Positions 49,376 to 59,765 of a stretch of 64,000 nt of DNA are shown here, piece after piece. The notes beneath the pieces are model-generated. The model ran no database searches. It was not told where the DNA came from and was given only the letters and a program-made list of their open reading frames with translations. How positions within the stretch are numbered: position 1 is the stretch's first letter; every line of letters begins with the position of its first letter. Both the position numbers and the translations under genes were made by a program. The stretch is from Phallus indusiatus (lineage: Eukaryota; Basidiomycota; Agaricomycetes; Phallales; Phallaceae). The stretch is from NCBI GenBank assembly GCA_027605045.1, contig JAQFWX010000005.1, positions 496,001 through 560,000 on the forward strand, in the 5' to 3' direction.

Positions 49376-50271
49376 TCAACGGGCAGGCCCAGCTTCCTTC
49401 GAATCTGTGCTACCATTGAAGATCAGATCGAGGGCATTGATGCCAACTTCCCATGCGAATTCAAGAGCTGTAAATAGTTGATCGTCAAAGATGCCCAATG
49501 CCGAAGCATTAGCCCACAGCCCCCAAATTCTCTGGGCGTTGGTCAACAACTCTTCACGGGAGTATTTGTGCGCTTGTCTTTTCGACCATTCTATCACGGG
49601 CTCTGTGGGGCTGTCTTCAATTGGAAGGAGCTCTTCAAAAATAACACTAGTGTGTCGCATATAGAGGAAGTTCAGAATTGGAGGGAACAACTCTGGTGAA
49701 GGAAGGGAAAGATAGACAACTGGGAGGGTGAACTGCGGTTCAGCGGTCTCAGGTGGAACTGCTGGGGAGTATGGGAGAAGGGGTAGATGGGCGCAACCAG
49801 TAGACATAACTAAGGCGTGAATGGGGAAAAGAGTGACCACGTTTCTGTTCTGTTTCGAACGGACGGCGAGAATGTGAGTAGGAGGCTCTAGAGTGCATTC
49901 GAATTGAACTAGCAATTCGTTGGGTAATGGCCCGTCGGGAAGAACGGCCCGTGTTTCTCGTGTAGCTTGGTGAAGTCTTTAAGGGAAAACAATAAAAATG
50001 AGCGGGGGAACATCGTATAGCATGAAACCGTTTGATGCATATCTTACCTGGGACCGATTTCTTCTTTCAACATGTTGAGAATGTAGCCGAGGGGAATACC
50101 TGCCAACACTGGGTCAACAGCTGCTATGGTTTCTGCGGTAATCGGGCGAAACGCAGGTCGGGCAAGACATCTCGGGAGGGAGAACTGAGTGTTGGAACGA
50201 GAAGAGGGAGACTGTGCGCAGTGGAGCTCAATAGACGTCGTCTCTGGAGTTTTTGACTCGGGGACTGCCAT
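49376..50271 (-). CDS. clp1: Clp1-like sexual-development protein
   Basis: Resembles the basidiomycete Clp1 family (clampless1), which acts downstream of mating-type homeodomain proteins in clamp-cell formation and dikaryon growth. Exon 1 (50044-50271) encodes MAVPESKTPETTS, then LPRCLARPAFRPITAETIAA and LAGIPLGYILNMLKEEIGPR. Exon 2 (49376-49980) has PTHILAVRSKQNRNVVTLFP, HALVMSTGCAHLPLLP, FTLPVVYLSLPSPELFPPIL, NFLYMRHTSVIFEELLPI and AQRIWGLWANASALGIFDDQ, then LFTALEFAWEVGINALDLIF. The RPxFRPI, PTH(I/V)LAV, LFP.HA and LP(V)...SPE.FP..(L)..YLY blocks match the family in order. One intron. No DNA-binding or catalytic motif is evident; the second half has a BTB-like flavour. Confidence 0.72.
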
Positions 50272-50945
50272 GAGGACATTGTCGAGTGACTTGCGAATGG
50301 TGGCTCGCGAGAGAAGGCGACGTAGGCTGCGACAAAAAGCGCTCCTGGCTACCCAATGCGATGAGCTACAATATGGTGTGTTTTAAAAAGGAAGATCGAT
50401 GAGAAGAAAATGGGTAATATGATATGCTGATGGGAGAGCGTGGACAAGCAAGTGCCTTTTTATTCGTTGTGCTGGTCAAAGGTTTTCACCAAAACAAAGG
50501 AGCGGAGCCCGCCGCTGAGTCAGCCTATGGTCTATTACGGGCATGTCACATGGTCACACCCATGCTTTATGCCGCCATCCCAGTCCACATCGTCAGAACG
50601 ATGTAGAACGGGTGAGTACAATCGTTTCTTTTTTTTATGAAAAAAAACCACTCGTGAATGCAAATTAAACGACCTTTGCAGTTCCTATTTCGGATTATTT
50701 TGGACAATGAACATAGGAGTTCATTCACCAGAAAAGAGCAGCAAATTAACCTCGGGACATTCCAAATCATTCTTTCTTCGTCACCAAAGAACAAGCGTTC
50801 ATTCCGGACTCCGAGGCTTTCTTACATAAGCTGTTCCTTCGGAAATCAACGCGCGCAACACTCCGGACTTGTTTGCTTAACAATGGACGACTGACGCCGG
50901 AGATCACCGGCTGCAAGGTATCCCGAGTATTCTAGTGAATGCCTA
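50272..50945. other. divergent promoter region, no gene
   Basis: 670 nt between divergent starts. Two poly-T/poly-A runs near 50629-50649. No supported exon. Confidence 0.4.
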
Positions 50946-51951
50946 ATGTCGTTCACCCTGTCTCATCTTTTCCCCCTTCCCTCCAACCTACCAATCCTCG
51001 TGCGGTCAATATCCAAACACTCCGTCACTGAACACAGCAAGTTTTCTTCCCCATGCTTAAAGCTTTCTTGTCTTCCTAAAGCACACCGTTTCAAAAGCTT
51101 ACGGGTGAGTTTTTTCAGCGAAAAGACCCCCGCGTGATTTCATTACGTGGATTTATCTAGTATAAGCGCACTCTACCTGGTCGGTGCGGGCATCTGGCAT
51201 ATGATCCTAGTCTTTCCCCTAAACCTGCACTGAATCCTTCGAATCCTCTCGCATCGCTTAGTACTCAACAATTACTCCGTAGTGTTCCGCATTACCGTTG
51301 CGCATTATTCGCCCTCCACTGTTATCCTTTCGATGTTCTCAAGAAGTTCGATTATCCAGAGTACATGTTATCGTATAAACAAAAGGGCTACTCCAACGAA
51401 TTGCACAATATCATGTCGTCTTCTGATCCTCAGATAAACATTTCCCCTCCAGCTCGTACGTTTCTCAACGATATTCTTAGAGAAAAGAAGTCGCTCCCGA
51501 TGCCTATCATGATCCTGTTACCCAGACACGTTCATAAAACGGGATTCGTACGGTCTAAAATTAAATCACGCTTGAAAGAGGCCCTCAAGCTGGTCGTCGT
51601 TCGAGGAGCCATTCAGTCGAAAACGAGCAACGATGTCGATTTTGTTTCTTCCGAAGCGACAACTTCCTCTTCTATCCCGTTGGACGAACAGCTTATTCTC
51701 AAAGGTTGGACATAAGCTATCTCGTCACTTACTTGATATTGATTATACATCTCGTAGATTGGGTATATACCTTCCGACCCAATGCCGAAATGTATCTAGC
51801 GCCATGGCCAACATTACTCAACGAAATTCGGCACGCATTAGAGGCCGTCAAACGAGGTTCTGCAATGCACAAGAAAAATACACGAGGAGCATTCAATAAG
51901 TCATTTCGATTGTCGACAAATAAAGATGCATCATCTTATACTTCAACGTAA
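50946..51951 (+). CDS. mitochondrial-looking protein with RnpA-like C-terminus
   Basis: The start at 50946 gives a Ser/Leu/Lys-rich, acid-poor N-terminus (MSFTLSHLFPLPSNLPILVR, SISKHSVTEHSKFSSPCLKL) like a mitochondrial presequence. A GTGAGT intron after FKSLR joins to YKRTLPGRCGHLAYDPS. Exon 2 (51167-51706) contains VPHYRCALFALHCYPFDVLK, ILREKKSLPMPIMILLPR and then HKTGFVRSKIKSRLKEALKL. A second intron leads to DWVYTFRPNAEMYLAPWPTL and LNEIRHALEAVKRG. The pair VRSKIKSRLKEAL plus WVYTFRP...L...IRHAL resembles the RNR motif and last strand/helix of bacterial ribonuclease P protein (RnpA), which reads RNRIKRRLREA and VFIARP. This is my recognition by eye, not a search result. It could equally be a mitoribosome-linked protein. 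Convergent with the EI24-like gene 40 nt away. Confidence 0.6.
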
Positions 51952-51991
51952 TTATACTTGTTACGTTTTATCTCAACATCTTTGGATTAAT

Positions 51992-52958
51992 CTACGAAGT
52001 AACCGCCGACTGCGGACTCAATGGTCTGCCCTTCTGGTGGGCCTTTTCGATGTCAGCAGCCCATAAAGCTGCTCCGACCGTGGACGTAAGAGTGAAGAAA
52101 ATGGTACCCATGGGGATAAGATTCAGCAAAACGGTGGCGGTTCCGAACCTGAGTATCGGCGATAAGCGTCGACTTGTAAAAAATATGTACCTAGTCTCGA
52201 AAAAACATAGGCTCACCCTACGTATCCACCACGACCTTTCGTAACCTCCTCGTGCTGTTGCTTTTCATTGTACTTTTTTAGCTGAAAATATCTTGCGTGA
52301 AAGAGCGGTCCCACTCTTGCGCCTTGAGTTACTAGAAACAACGCTGTTCCAATAACAGGAATAAAGTTCAAGGGAAGCAATATGATGTAATTTATCATCT
52401 GATGCAAAAGCGGCCTAATATGGTAATGATATATTAACAGTTGGTGACAAGGCTGGAAGAATGTGCTACATACATGGAAGGAGGGCTGATGAGTGTTTTC
52501 CCTAGCGCATCCGTCCCTTTAGCCCCTCGTCCCGCTTTCAGCTCTCTACCTCTACTAACCAAATTGTCTTGACCTTCACTGACAAGCGTTGCATCGAAAA
52601 TATCTATCAATGCCTCTTTGAGAGTGAAGGCCCTCGCCAGCAACATTGTTATTGTAGCAGATTCGGAAAGGACCAAACTAATTGCGTTGATAAAACCGAG
52701 AGGTCCGTTGAGCAGGGTCAATACAGCGGCTTGCGGAATATAAGTGACGAAAAACATCGTGATAGTAACAATCAATCCTAAAATTATCGTTGGCGTTATT
52801 CGAGACGCGATCATTGCGTATAGATTCGGATGAGACAAGAGATAATGAACCCCCTTGAGGGGATAGATGTAAGTTCGAGCCACAAGTGTCTCTCGACCAA
52901 CCTGTGCAGCATGGCCGAGCCTGCTTTGTGCAACGGTTTTTATCGTGTCCATGATCAC
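51992..52958 (-). CDS. EI24/RRT8-type multipass membrane protein
   Basis: Fungal member of the EI24/CysZ-like fold family (yeast Rrt8 and Lds proteins on lipid droplets). Exon 1 (52490-52958) starts MIMDTIKTVAQSRL (second ATG at 52952) and has LKGVHYLLSHPNLYAMI followed by membrane segments TPTIILGLIVTITMFFVTYI and LLNGPLGFINAISLVLSES, then ITMLLARAFTLKEALIDIFD. Middle exon: YIILLPLNFIPVIGTALFLV, VGPLFHARYFQLKKYNEKQQ. Last exon: TVLLNLIPMGTIFFTLTST, AALWAADIEKAHQKGRPL, with a stop at 51992. Topology: at least four membrane segments with a KxLxxHP entry typical of the family. Role in lipid-droplet or spore-wall biology is inferred from yeast relatives only. Confidence 0.78.
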
Positions 52959-53260
52959 CGTCGAAGACAGAAAAACGAAGTCTAAGGTTATGACGACATA
53001 GTCATCATAATCAAACGTTGACCCCGGAGTTTCCGTTACGGAACCAATTCAGTAGCGTATATATAATGCGGATAAATTAGACTCTTAATGCCCTATAAAC
53101 AAAAATTCCTATGAAAAAAAGCCTGTGTGATTCATATTATGAGAATGAGTAAGCACGAAAATTATATGGTATGTCCACTGACATGAATATTGACAAATCC
53201 CCCAATACATTCCCAAGTGAAAGGATATATAAATGCTGATTCGATGACGACCGATTCAAA
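52959..53260. other. intergenic, no gene seen
   Basis: About 300 AT-rich nt between the EI24-like start and the esterase stop. No coding signal. Confidence 0.4.
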
Positions 53261-54629
53261 TTAAACATCATCCAGGTCTAATGCGGCTATGTAATCGACT
53301 ATTTTACGGCCGATTATCTCGTGACCTGTGAAGCCAAATTTAAGTCAGTCACTGGAAAATCGAGATAGCAAATATGAGGCATGCCGACCTTGAACAGTTG
53401 GATGTAGACCATCGCATGTTAATGCTCTATTTATCCAGCCCTCGGTCGAGATATGGTACAATTTCGGATTACCTGGGTGGACTGCCCATTCTTTTGCCAG
53501 TGCCTCTATCATACACTGGACGTCCGGTTCGAAAACAGTCTTTCGCTTGGATGGCGCCGAAGGATCCGTAAAGAAGCCGAAGGGAGACTATGAAAAAGAA
53601 CATGATACCAAATCTCAGAGAAAAACTAAAAATTCCTTACAATGACATGGATACGTCTCAAATCCGGGGAATATGCGACCTTCAAACGATCAAGGAAATC
53701 TCGATAGGTTTGTAGGAAGTTATCTTTGGAGGTATAATAATTCTGATCATTGGAACCTGCCAATTGCAAAGCAAATGAGAATTAGGTATATCAGATTCAT
53801 ATAATCTGAGTATACCGATGGATATAAAGATGTCATGGGGTGTATCCCGCGACCGGGACTCCCAGCCACCTTGACCATGCAGCCCCTTCCAAAAAACATC
53901 GATCATTCCCTCCTCATAGTCAATCGACGTTAGACAGAGCCCTAATAAAATTCATGTTTAATAGAAACTCATTCATTAAGCTCATACACAACGAGCCATA
54001 CCCGGATAAGCCACCATCTCCAGTCGAGCATCTACGCCATGAGAGCGAAGGGTGCGTACGACAACTGAACCAAATGACTGAAAGGTGCCGTAGGGAAGAA
54101 CGAGTCCTCTGAATGGAGGTGAATATCCTGAAACCTGCGATGCGCCAATAAATAACATAGGCCAAGGAGTTGACGACTCTTGTGTTTGTGAAGATTTGAT
54201 GAAAATAGGTTGGCCGTCTGCCTTGAGACAATGCTCTGTGTTTATGTATCTCCTCTAAATAAGAATGGAAGTTATGGTACACACTGGTGTAATCGAGAGG
54301 ATCTGAAGCTTTGCTCCCCAGTCGCATAGCATAATTATGACCTCTCGTAATTCATCCCCTGTATACCCAGGCCCTCCCTGATCAGAGGGTGTAATCTTTA
54401 ACATTCGCTTCCCGGCAACGGGTAGTGTTTTCACGAGCGATTGCGACCCATATTGCCATAAGATATTGTGATAGTTATTACGCGATGCAGTAAGTTCTCC
54501 CAGTTCGACATCCAGATAGCGGCTTGCTGTGTGAAAGATCAAAGAGGAACCACACCAACTTGTACTATAGCGTTCGTCATTGTCCAGGTTCCAACGGCCT
54601 TGAAATTGTACATGAGTCTTCAGGTCCAT
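53261..54629 (-). CDS. CE2-like SGNH esterase, paralogue A
   Basis: Two-domain esterase of the carbohydrate-esterase-2 type: an N-terminal jelly roll then an SGNH hydrolase. Start MDLKTHVQFQGRWNLDNDER at 54629, then STSWCGSSLIFHTASRYLDV and VIIMLCDWGAKLQILSI. Exon 2 holds the nucleophile region PMLFIGASQVSGYSPPFRGL, followed by VVVRTLRSHGVDARLEMVAY. Then DTPHDIFISIG, SNDQNYYTSKDNFLQTYRDF, SPFGFFTDPSAPSKRKTVFE, and the Asp-His block ALTCDGLHPT; it ends AALDLDDV at 53261. The Ser nucleophile is kept but the usual GDS is GAS. The SGNH Gly/Asn block (SND) and the DGLHPT Asp and His are present. No signal peptide, so probably intracellular. It is the inverted paralogue of the gene at 62628. Divergent from DBP4 over 174 nt. 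Confidence 0.87.
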
Positions 54630-54803
54630 AAAATAAAAGAAAAGAAAAGAAGAAAAAACAGCTAAGGTCGTGCCGAAGACAAAAACTCAGTCAGGCCCGG
54701 CTCAACCATCGATTCAGCAGAAATGATATTGTTTCATAAGCGCCCATTTTTAGAATTTGTAACGGACATTATGTAAACGTCCGTCCCGTTCTCTGCTCGA
54801 GCT

Positions 54804-57551
54804 ATGCCGAAAAAACTTCCTGGGGGACCTTCTAAAACAAAAGCGTTCAAGACGAAAACCAGACATGAAAAACGAAAAGAAGATGAGAAAACACTAGTTG
54901 AGCTGGAAAATGGCATTGAAACCTTTGTAGGTACGTTTTCCAAAATTTCATTTATATCGGGTGCGATTGAACTGCCCCCACAGGAAATTCGTGACGGAAC
55001 AACGGAATTCTCAGTGTTACCTATATCAGAATTCACCAAGAAAGGTAGATACATAAATCGTTCTCTAGTTCATTGTACCGAATTTGAAATGGTACAGGTC
55101 TTAAGAAGGCGTTCTACAAGGACATGACGGATATCCAAGCTCGAAGCATTCCGGTCTCCCTGAAAGGTCGTGATGTCTTGGGTGCAGCGCGGACTGGGAG
55201 TGGAAAAACCCTCGCTTTCCTTATTCCAGTACTGGAACTCTTATATCGGCGCAAATGGGGCCCTCAAGATGGTTTAGGAGCACTGATAATCTCTCCCACT
55301 CGTGAACTGGTATGTCCTTAATTGCGGGTGATAGTGCTTTTCCCTAAAATATAGATTAGGCAATGCAGATATTTGAGGTCCTCCGGCGAATAGGCTGTTG
55401 TCATAGCTTTTCGGCGGGTTTAGTGATAGGTGGAAATGATTTGAGCGAGGAAAGCGCCAGATTAAGGCGAATGAACATTCTTGTGGCCACTCCAGGACGC
55501 TTATTACAACACATGGACCAAACAAGTGGGTTTGAGTGCGGGAATTTACAAATATTAGGTATGCATACACTCTATTGTTTGTATCGCTCACATCTCAATC
55601 GTTCAACAGTGCTTGACGAAGCCGATCGTATACTCGACATGGGCTTTACACGAACATTAAATGCGATCATTGGACATTTGCCCCCAAACCGGCAGACGCT
55701 TCTCTTCTCAGCGACACAGACTGAATCGGTACAAGATCTTGCCCGACTCAGTCTAAAAGATCCAGAAAAAGTTGATGTCAAAGAAGCTGGTTCGTCTGTC
55801 GCTACCCCCAAAAACCTGGAGCAACATTATATGGTATGCGAATTACATCAAAAACTTGATGTCCTTTATTCTTTCATCAGAACACACTTGAAAATCAAAG
55901 CTATTGTTTTTGTGTCAAGTGGAAAGCAAGTGAGTTATTTTTGCTTTCTCAAATGTCTCATTATTCATTGAAGAATCAATAGGTTCGGTTTGTATTTGAA
56001 ACTTTCTGCAAGCTGCAACCTGGTATCCCGCTGTTACATCTTCACGGAAAACAAAAGCAATCGAAACGTCTATGGGTCTATAAACGTTTTTTATCGTCCT
56101 CCCATTCGATTCTCTTTGCCACGGATATTGCTGCTCGTGGTTTAGATTTTCCTTCAGTTGATTGGGTTATCCAACTAGACGCGCCAGAAGACGCGGATAC
56201 ATATATCCATCGTGTTGGCCGAACCGCTCGGTATGAGAGTGCAGGCAAAGGACTGCTACTCCTGTTACCCAGCGAGGAAGAAGGGATGATGAGGGTCCTT
56301 AAAGCTAAAGGGATTGAAATTCAGTGTATTAAAGCGAAACAAAGCAAGATATCCAGTATTACCCATCAGTTACAGAATTTTGCATTTAAAGAGCCCGAGA
56401 TTAAGTATCTTGGACAGAAAGTAAGCACATTTACGTATGGCTCGTCGTTCTTCGTCACCTGATTGTGTTGACTTCAAAAAGGCTTTTGTTTCTTACATGA
56501 AATCCATATTCTTACAAAAAGATAAATCGATCTTCAAACTGGATCAACTACCTGCGGAGAAGTTCGCTGAATCGCTGGGTTTACCTGGAGCGCCTAAAAT
56601 CAAGTTCCTAAACAAAGGAGTGGCCAAGAAGAAGAAAAATGCACCATTAGCGGTTCAACAGCTGCCTAGTGGTACCGAGAGCGAGGGCGAAGAGTCCTCT
56701 TCTGCTGGAGAGGATGATGTTGAACCGGATACAAAGCAACTGAAACCGGTAAGGCCGCAATGACATCACTTACACTTTGAGGGTTCTGACTGTAGTTTAG
56801 CAGACTGCTGTCCGAACGAAATACGACCGCATGTTCGAAAGAAAAAATCAAAATATATTATCGGAACATTACAATAAACTCATTGATCACTCCGATGAAT
56901 CTGATGGCAACGAGGAAGAGGATTTCATTACGCTAAAGCGCGCGGACCATGAACTCGAAGATACTGCTGTGCCTATACCTGACGAACCCGTCTCAAAACG
57001 GAAACTGAAAGAAAGAGGGTCTAAAAAGGCGATGTTAAAATATAAAGGCGCGGGGACGAAATTGATTTATGATGACGAAGGAAATCCCCATCAAGTGTAT
57101 GAACTTCAAGACGACAAAAAATTCCATGAAGGGGATGCCTTGGGCGAGGGAAGAAGATTCGCTGAAAGTGAACGAGAACGTTTAAAGAAGGCAGACATAC
57201 TTGATAAAGAGGTAGCGAGAGCTAAAAAGAGAGAGAAAAAGAGGAAACGGAAAGAACGCGAACACGAGGTAAACTACACTGCTTTACACTTTCCCGTTCG
57301 TTCCCTAAAAATACATATCTTTTCAGGCCAATGATGGAGGAGGTCTTGTTGTTGCAGGAGATGATTATGATGATGGATATGTGTCGCCAGAGTTCGACCT
57401 ACCTCCGAGTGAAGCCGAGTCGTCCGAAGCGGAACCTTCTGCTCCAGTTGCGAAACGACGGAAAAAGGATACAGACCATCCAGATACATTGAGGCTTGAG
57501 GAGGAAGAAGCGTTGTCGTTATTACGTATGCTACGAAAAAAGTCGCATTGA
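54804..57551 (+). CDS. DBP4: DEAD-box RNA helicase DBP4/DDX10
   Basis: Nucleolar helicase for early 18S rRNA processing (releases U14 snoRNA in yeast). The N-terminus [20 protein letters not shown] leads to [20 protein letters not shown], with the Q-motif region [10 protein letters not shown]. Helicase motifs in order: [11 protein letters not shown] (I), SPTREL (Ia), [18 protein letters not shown] (Ib), [13 protein letters not shown] (II, DEAD), LLFSATQT (III), [10 protein letters not shown] (IV), [14 protein letters not shown] (V) and [11 protein letters not shown] (VI). The C-terminal region has [20 protein letters not shown] and [20 protein letters not shown], the DUF4217 block of DBP4, then an acidic/basic tail with [16 protein letters not shown] sequence and [14 protein letters not shown], ending MLRKKSH at 57551. 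Full-length with about ten introns. Confidence 0.95.
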
Positions 57552-57659
57552 ATGTGAATTTAAACTCCAGATTGAACACTCTGCTATTGCTGTGACCCAT
57601 GTGACCAACCGTGTCATGTCGAGTTGGACATCCCTTTTCTGAAACCATTTACTGTGCTG

Positions 57660-59157
57660 ATGGATAATGTTCATGATGATACAGAGCCGTCATCACCGCG
57701 CAAGAAAACAAAATCTTCATTAGTATCTCATACGATTCCGCCGTTTTATGCTTGCTATTTACTAAGATCTTTAAAATCGCCAAAATCTACATCAACATAC
57801 ATCGGAAGTACGCCCCATCCACCGCGTCGAATTCGTCAACATAACGGCGAAATTAGTCAGGGAGCTTGGAAGACAACGCGCGGCAGGCCATGGGCGATGG
57901 CTATGATTGTTCATGGCTTTTCAAGCAAACTTGCTGCGTTGCAGTTTGAGTGGGCATGGCAGCACCCACATCTTTCAAGACATCTGCGAGGCCAAAATAT
58001 TGAGCAAGGACGGTCTCTTAAGCAAAATATTGCGTGGGTGTTCCACAGATCTCAACATTCGGCTCATTATTCTCACATTATAGTTGAAGAGTGGTTTACT
58101 CGATGCTTGTGTCTCATTCATATTCTACCTGGCCTTTACACGTCAAGTTATTCACACCCGAAGCTGTCAAGTGCTGGGAAACTGTGTGCAAATCACAACC
58201 GCATCCCCTTCCTCCCGGGTTCAAGTTTACAATTGAATTAGAAGGTGTTGATGGAAAGTCTGGTCAAACCGGGACCGGTAGGATAAAGCCAATTGATGTC
58301 ATCGACGGTACGCCTCCGTTGTGATAAGACTCGTTTCGAAACTGATTAAAACAGCGGTCTTTATCTCCGAACATATATCCAAACATCTTCGAATAATGTC
58401 CATTAACGAGTCCCAGCATTGTGTAGTATGCGACTTAGTCATTCATATTCGTCATGCGGTACGTTCGACTCATAGCACGGGTTAGTTTATAAAATGGCAT
58501 TTATACAAGGAACAGAACCCATTATCAATCACCCTTTGCCCCAATTCTGACTGCGTCACATACGCTCATGTTCTTTGTCTTTCTAAGTCATTTTTGACTT
58601 CGAAAAATGATGGAATGAGTACTCTTGTTCCGCGTGGAGGAATTTGTCCGACATGCAAAAAGTATATCTTATGGGGAGATGTAATCCGTGGATGTTATAG
58701 GCGATTTTCCGCCTCGGCCGAAGAAAATGGGAATGGTATGAATGGTGTTGATCTCGGAAATGCAACGCCTAGATCAGTCAAGAAGCGCCAAAAGCCGGCG
58801 AGTGCTCACCCAAAAAAGAAAGCTACCCCCGAGCATATACCCTCTGACGATGAGGAAGTTTTTGACATTGATAATATCAGCTGCAGCAGCGCGCCTAGTT
58901 CTCCGCTGGACCAGATCACCAAACAGTTCTCTCAAATTCATCTTGAACCAAACAGGCCCACAAGTAGTGCAACCAAAACTATGGTTACACCTGGAGGGAC
59001 AGTGTTCGACGTTGATGAATTCTCTTCATGCGATTCCGAGGAATATCCAGACAATATTTTTGACATGGTCGACGAGAACCTCGAGAGCTCCGATATTCCG
59101 CTTTATACGGCACCCACGCGTTCCGCTGACCTGTCGATCGTCGAAATATCCGACTGA
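57660..59157 (+). CDS. SLX1: structure-specific endonuclease subunit SLX1
   Basis: Catalytic subunit of the SLX1-SLX4 junction-resolving nuclease. The N-terminal GIY-YIG domain: [38 protein letters not shown] (the Arg-x-x-Gln-His-Asn-Gly block), [20 protein letters not shown], then [18 protein letters not shown] (catalytic Glu). After an intron ending at about 58092 comes [20 protein letters not shown] and [10 protein letters not shown]. The C-terminal zinc-binding domain runs across two more exons: [50 protein letters not shown]. An extension of about 130 acidic, Ser-rich residues follows and ends DLSIVEISD at 59157, which is SUMO-interaction-like. I prefer the ATG at 57660 (MDNVHDD), 109 nt after the DBP4 stop, over 57624. 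Confidence 0.93.
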
Positions 59158-59765
59158 AAAGGGAGAGTTCTTTGTCAATTCTAATACACTAACAAACATG
59201 GCTCGAGAATTATTATGGTCATACGACACAATTAATCCAGCGATCTTTTCTGTGGAAGATGATTCGTCAAAGTTCCTAAGCATCACCGGCCAGTGCCATA
59301 CCCACCTTTGGGGCGCCAAAGGTTTACGCCGGTTATTGGTCTGACGTTCCTGACATCAAATACGGGGACAACTGTGAGTTGAGCCTCCTCGCCGGGTTTG
59401 AAGCTTGAAGGATGTAATTCATCACGAGATATTATACGATATATAATTATACTTCTGATTGCGATGTAAAGGAGTAATAACATGTCCTCCGGCTTTGTCG
59501 CAAATGAGTAATAGTGTACATCCAATCAAATGTTGTGTCCTTATCGTGTCGAAAGGTCCGGAATATTACAAGGACACGTCTTTCCTATGGGGGACAATAG
59601 GCGAGCCAGCCATTAGTAAGGCGCTCGGCTCCCCTGCCATGACGAATTAGTAATTTCCCCCTTGGTAAAGATGTCCTCCTCATACTACAGCGTTGCATTT
59701 TAACATTATTCTCTTTCTTTTCATGCCCCTACTTCTTCAAGTAAAATCTATCTATAATTTAGGGA
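59158..59765. other. intergenic, no gene seen
   Basis: 600 nt between the SLX1 stop and the NT-C2 start. It was scanned for a tRNA because of a GC-rich stretch near 59590-59640, but no cloverleaf was found. A T/C-rich run lies just before the next ATG. Confidence 0.4.

Noticed and set aside
50424..50640. Overlapping short plus frames between Clp1-like and the RnpA-like gene
   Set aside because: No conserved composition and no in-phase splice into the gene that begins at 50946.
59560..59650. GC-rich stretch suspected to be a tRNA
   Set aside because: No T-arm GGTTCRANNCC with matching stem and no acceptor pairing found on either strand.
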